A stretch of DNA of 64,000 bases, taken from Takakia lepidozioides (taxonomy: Eukaryota; Streptophyta; Takakiopsida; Takakiales; Takakiaceae). Below are positions 60,247-64,000 of the stretch, piece by piece (the stretch's first letter is position 1; each line of letters opens with the position of its first letter). A program made the translations under genes and the position numbers. The stretch spans positions 40,052,001 to 40,116,000 of the forward strand of contig CM060733.1 in assembly GCA_030704615.1 (NCBI GenBank). Reading direction: 5' to 3'. The notes below the pieces were generated by a model, which saw only the letters and a program-made list of their open reading frames with translations, did not search any database and was not told the origin of the DNA.

Positions 60247-60739
60247 GACATTGCATTTGAAGGACCTGCTGGATCGGTTTGGTGCAATGAAATATATGTC
60301 TAAGTGATTGGCGGCACCGACACTCAGTCTAGTTTAGGGCAGAAATTGAGTGCAGATAAGTCAGAGAGACTCCATTGTGATGATCGTCACAAACAATCAC
60401 TGTTTCTTGTCTATCTCGAACGTACTTTCCAATCGATACTCTACATGAATCTATAGTATGGTCGCCAAAAAAGTGATTGGCGGTACCGCCATTCCACTTC
60501 CCTAATCTGTTCAACCTGAAACATAGAAAATGCAATGCAAGACTAACTAACTGAATATGCCGACCATTACTCTACCTCCACGCACACATGTACATAATGC
60601 TCATGAGGAGAATCGAATGGCGTTAACGACAATCGCACTACACTAGAATCAAATGCCGACAATCACATGTTCCTGCTACAGAATGAAAGAGAAGGAGTGT
60701 TTGAAAGGCAATCAGACTGACTCTACGATCTGAAGAATA

Positions 60740-61188
60740 GTGAATGGCAGTACCGCCAGTCACAAACTGCTGGTGTGGAAAACCATAAATAGATGAGTAC
60801 AAATCAAATCAACGTGGCTTCATAGTGAATGGCGATACCGACAGTCATAAACTGCAGGTGTGGAAAACCATAAACAGAGGAGTACAAAGCAAATCAAGAT
60901 GGCTTCATAGTGAATGGCGGTACCACCAGTCACAAACTGCTGGTGTGGAAAACCATAAACAGAGGAGTACAAAGCAAATCAACATGGCTTCATAGTGAAT
61001 GGCACTACCACCAGTCACGAACTGCTGGTGTGGAAAACCATAAACAGAGGAGTACAAAGCAAATCAACATGGCTTCATAGTGAATGGCGGTACCACCAGT
61101 CACAAACTGCTGGTGTGGAAAACCATAAACAAAAGAGTACAAAGCAAATCAACATGGCTTCATAATGATGGTCGGTACCGACCATCAC
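60740..61188. repeat. Tandem 84-85-bp repeat with one palindrome per unit
   Basis: Units begin at the motif, at 60740, 60825, 60910, 60994 and 61080, with a final motif at 61165. Each contains AACTGCTGGTGTGGAAAACC, then AGAGGAGTACAAAG and CAAATCAACATGGCTTCATA. Units are nearly identical outside the palindrome. Absent from copy A, so the array expanded in the copy B lineage or contracted in copy A. Confidence 0.92.
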
Positions 61189-61570
61189 TTTCTAGGACAT
61201 TGCACTCACTCTCTTCGTAGATCTTTAAACAGGAAATTGAAGGTAGAGAACACTTACTGGCGCCTTCTTAGGTTTTGAATTTGGATCCCTTTCTGCAGCT
61301 TTCCTCTTCCCTTTCTCATCTGCTGGAATTTCTGTCTGCTCTAGGGTTTGTAGACCTTCTCCCGGATCAGCGTTCCCCGGACTTCCACCTCCTTCAGTTT
61401 CCCTGCGAATCAGCTCTACTTCCACAGTCTAGTTTCCAACGCTCACTGTTCTCTCTGACTGTGTGACAGGATACAGCTGCAGCCTCATTCTCGGTCTGCT
61501 CTTGTGTTGCACTCTCCGCGTTCACCTGCTGCCTTGGCCCTGTGTTCTCCATCAAGCGGCGCCTCGTCAT

Positions 61571-62541
61571 TTGCTCTCTTGCTCTGAGTCTCTCTCTAAG
61601 GGAAGTAAAATAGAGTGTCTTCCTTCTCTTTCGAATCGTAGAAGAAACCCTCTCCAGCTTGACTACCTCTCTCCCTCTAAGTGCGGAAACTTGAAAGACA
61701 AAGTGAGTTGCGTGCGTGCATTGGGGATTGCCTCTAGAAGCATCGGATTCCCTGTCGCATGACCGTTACACAAATGTCGCTCCCTTATTAGTGCACCTGC
61801 CAGCCATTAGTGGACAGCTGTTCGTCTGCAATGTAGTAATCGATGTCTGACGTGTGTCGCCCAAAATGAACGGCGTGTCATTTATTTGAACGGTTTCAAT
61901 AATTGAAAATAACAGCGACAGATAATATAAATGAATACTACATTGCATATAAACAACGACTGCTCAGCCTAAAACCAATGGTTTGACTGCTCTGCCTAAA
62001 CCAAAATGCCTATGTCATCAGAACCTTGCCACCGTGGAATAAAATATATGGGGCCATCTTACGAACAATCTCAGACAAATAAATGTAAATGAACGAGTGT
62101 TTGATGACATATTTTTGGATATCATACACATTCATTCTTGTAATCCAACCCCATGTACGTTTGATAGTTTGGACTTTCCAGGTGCGCATGATCATTGGTA
62201 CTAGTATAAAGATGCATTTACTTCATCTATCCCACCCTCACATCCTTTGGCACACTTCCGAGAAGTCGGCTGGTTATTATGTTTATTGATGAGGTTCTGA
62301 ATAAAAGTTTAACAGCTACCGAAATTGCTCCTAGGGATACTCTGTCTACAGGGGCCACAAAAAAAGTAATTAAAATGGACGGCTGCATGTCTGGAAGGAA
62401 TAACAGAATGTGCACAATCATCGTGTGAGCTTTCTTCGCGATATTCTCTGCTCATTCTTCAACAGTGTACTGGAGACCTCAGTCAACAGATTTCACTGAA
62501 GAACTGCGATAGCAAGGCATCTTCGTACTAGAGGAGGGAAG
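61571..62541. promoter_or_regulatory. Divergent promoter region of copy B
   Basis: Spacer between the divergent start codons of the cargo gene (61570) and the transposase gene (62542). It aligns with 7115-7996 in reverse complement. No open frame or palindromic motif was noticed. Confidence 0.6.
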
Positions 62542-63893
62542 ATGGCTTCCTCTTAAGCAGAGTTCTTCTCTGACGACTACCAGTGCCGTTCTCCAAGGAA
62601 GCCCTTGACAATGGATTCGCAATTGTCTTGGAACATATCTTGGCTACCCGGTTTGAGCTTCAGAATGGCTCCATCTTTTTGGAGAAAGAGGTGTACGATT
62701 TGGAAGGGAAGTTGTTGAAATACTCTTTCCAAAACCGTGATGAGACGGCTCATGTCAGCCAGTGGAGAGTGCGCCCTGGTCGATACAGAGTACTTGGAGA
62801 GCCTCGGCGGAAGTCCCTTGGATCATATGTGACGCCCGGGACTGCTGCTTCAGTCGCTGAAGACAAGAAGGAGGTGGTGGTGAAAAAGAGCAGACGTCTT
62901 CCACTCCAATCGTTGAGCTTTCGGATTCGTCCGATGATGACATAAGTGAAATTCCAAATTCAGACCTTCATACTGTAGTTGGGGAAGCGGATAAAGATTG
63001 CATTTGTAGTGTCATTCCAAAACTGCGGGCGATGGGAGGAATGGCAGGTTTCAAAAGTGAGTTGCGAGGAATTCATTGGGAATCTTTGAAGCAGGTGCCT
63101 GTGAATTTCCTACCAGAGACTTTTGATGGCGATATCCTATTCGAGCTGCCTCTTCCTCCGCGAGTTGGAGGTGTCACAATCATGATGCATGGAATGGACA
63201 AGAAACACGACGGGGCACCCGTGGTGCAGAACAAAAACATCCAATATTCAAAATGATGACAAGCTTGTTTTCAGGAGAACAGTTTGCAATGGACACCTTA
63301 GGTGTGATAATTTGAATTGCAGACACTTTCTTCAGTCTGGGGTTCACAATCAAAGCGAGTGGGAGGGTCTGGCGGAAAATCCATTTAAGCCTGGGACTGC
63401 CCCTCCACCGGCAAACACTTTCGTTTGTAAATTCTGCAAACTTGTGCCATCCTGCCTGGAGCTGTGCGGAGCAAGAATGTACTATGTTGTCCACCGTTTG
63501 AAAACAATGACAAGAGCTTGTGTGCATTTCGGTTTCCATAACCATCCTGTCTCGAAGGGGGATTATAGGGAGAGTGTTGAGACAATATCGAGGTTCATTA
63601 AACAGGAGTACGAGAGAAACCCATCCGCAACAACATCTGCAATTGCTCTTAGCGCAAGCAAGTCCTTCTTGGAAAGCCATATTTTGAGTGAAGGGGATTC
63701 TGTGGGGACTAAACTTGGTGGTGCTGCATTGGACCTGGTCATGGATCATATCTCCATTTTGAGTTCACCTAATATTCGGCATCAGATCAATGCATTGAGA
63801 ATGGGCTCTGGGATCAGAGGCTACATAGACAACATTTTGGAATTGAAACGACTGAGCAAGTACGACTCTAGATGTGAAATGACCATGCTATGA
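62542..63893 (+). pseudogene. MudrA-like transposase, N-terminal remnant (copy B)
   Basis: The N-terminal 430 or so codons match copy A's transposase: GFAIVLEHILATRFELQNGS, RVRPGRYRVLGEPRRKS (Arg where copy A has a stop), then CNGHLRCDNLNCRHF and ILSEGDSVGTKLGG. Breaks: TAA at 62554-62556 in the fifth codon (Glu in copy A), a small deletion near 62578, and frame changes near 62890 and 63215. After LELKRLSKYD at about 63868 the sequence leaves the gene. The DDE core and the SWIM finger are missing. The remnant therefore cannot transpose the element. Confidence 0.88.
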
Positions 63894-63975
63894 AATGTCC
63901 AATTTGCAACATTGTCATGGAAATTCAATTCAAATCAATTCGTTTGCAACATCGTCGGCGGTGCAATGATATGGC
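63868..63975 (+). other. Deletion junction in copy B with filler sequence
   Basis: Copy B jumps from the position equal to about 5790 of copy A to the position equal to about 3550. Between the two lie about 80 bases containing TTTGCAACATTGTC and TTTGCAACATCGTC, short repeats typical of filler made during interrupted gap repair. From about 63950 (GTCGGCGGTGCAATGATATG) it again matches copy A, at about 3525-3550 in reverse complement. Confidence 0.75.
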
Positions 63976-64000
63976 GTCCCTTATCCCTCCATTATGCTTC

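Larger units (their letters stand above)
59998..61188. repeat. Palindromic motif cluster in intron 1 (copy B)
   Basis: At least 13 dyads: about 59998, 60041, 60138, 60222, 60304, 60473, 60615, 60740, 60825, 60910, 60994, 61080 and 61165. Centres are GTAC, TTAA or GCAC, and outer halves GTGAATGGCG, GTGATTGGCG or ATGATGGTCG. The member at 61165-61188 is a perfect palindrome over its central 20 bases. Intron 1 is about 1,306 bp here against 839 bp in copy A, because of added motif-bearing sequence. Confidence 0.9.
55364..61570 (-). pseudogene. ParB-like / DNA methyltransferase-like fusion gene (copy B cargo)
   Basis: The exons parallel copy A: 61258-61570, 59327-59951, 59038-59230, 58517-58953, 58202-58428, about 56930-57593, about 56477-56815, 55986-56271, about 55703-55887 and 55364-about 55610. 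Conserved parts include GNHR in the ParB-like domain, the Lys-rich linker, ADIVILDIPDG, KNPNVHAD, and RVVDLSVSTG, which continues across intron 8 into ATYHACKA. That gives a complete motif I and a good acceptor, both damaged in copy A. Splice sites are better in places (GTAAGG after exon 3). Lesions differ from copy A: TAG at 61429-61431 replacing CAG; one extra T after the GNHR codons; donor GT to AT after exon 4; a 5-base loss near 56950 giving a TAA. The amber codon after GNHR is shared with copy A. Not functional as it stands. Confidence 0.72.
54651..64000. mobile_element. Mutator-like element copy B, inverse orientation, runs off the window
   Basis: This is a second copy of the element at 3038-14755, reverse-complemented. 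It starts at CAGGGATGCCTCGG, the same terminal sequence as the right end of copy A, and keeps the gene order minisatellite, cargo gene (minus strand), spacer, transposase (plus strand). The transposase is deleted internally by about 2.3 kb relative to copy A, so roughly 500 bases of the element should remain beyond 64000. The left flank GGTGACATG (54642-54650) predicts the target duplication expected on the other side. The two copies differ at many positions and by several length changes, so they were separated some time ago. Confidence 0.92.

Noticed and set aside
57700-61188. CRISPR-like array of short repeats
   Set aside because: Repeats are dyads with variable spacing in plant introns. 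There are no uniform spacers or cas genes, and the setting is eukaryotic.

Overview
The window looks like nuclear DNA of a land plant. Three intron-bearing plant genes are recognisable: a plastid-type glutathione peroxidase, a phosphatase-like DUF212 protein and an F-box protein. The surrounding mobile elements are plant types (PIF/Harbinger, Mutator-like, L1-type LINE, Ty3 elements). The species cannot be named from the sequence; a seed-free lineage (fern, lycophyte or bryophyte) is a guess.

Layout. 1-3028 and 14765-15484 are the two halves of one PIF/Harbinger transposon. It is split by an 11.7-kb Mutator-like element (copy A, 3038-14755), which is flanked by the 9-bp duplication CTCAACCTG and has imperfect 21-bp terminal inverted repeats. 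15.5-37.8 kb holds host-type sequence, mostly on the minus strand: BTB fragments, a receptor-kinase fragment, the DUF212 gene, the F-box gene and the glutathione peroxidase gene. 37.8-45.2 kb is a decayed LINE. 45.2-51.2 kb is very AT-rich and contains three tandem arrays, two of them built of hairpin-forming units. 51.3-54.65 kb is a deleted Ty3-type retroelement on the minus strand. Its gag is interrupted by copy B of the same Mutator-like element (54651 to beyond the window end), in the opposite orientation to copy A.

The main discovery candidate is this Mutator-like element. Besides a mudrA-like transposase (DDE core, SWIM zinc finger) it carries a divergent gene of about ten exons. I read the product (about 1,165 residues) as a fusion of a ParB/Srx-like domain (DGNHR motif), a central region, a Lys-rich linker and a beta-class DNA N4/N6-methyltransferase-like domain, with motif order IV, then X, then I. 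Introns 1 and 5 of this gene, in both copies, are studded with a roughly 24-bp dyad-symmetric motif: half-site GTGAATGKCG, a 4-bp centre, then the inverted half-site. Bases in the two arms often change together. The element thus pairs a prokaryote-style DNA-modification gene with internal palindromic sites, which suggests a self-recognition, anti-silencing or transposition-control system. Both copies are now broken by stops (several CAG to TAG, CGA to TGA) and by lost splice sites. One amber codon is shared by both copies, so their common ancestor may already have been mobilised in trans.

All domain calls come from reading motifs by eye; no database search was run.
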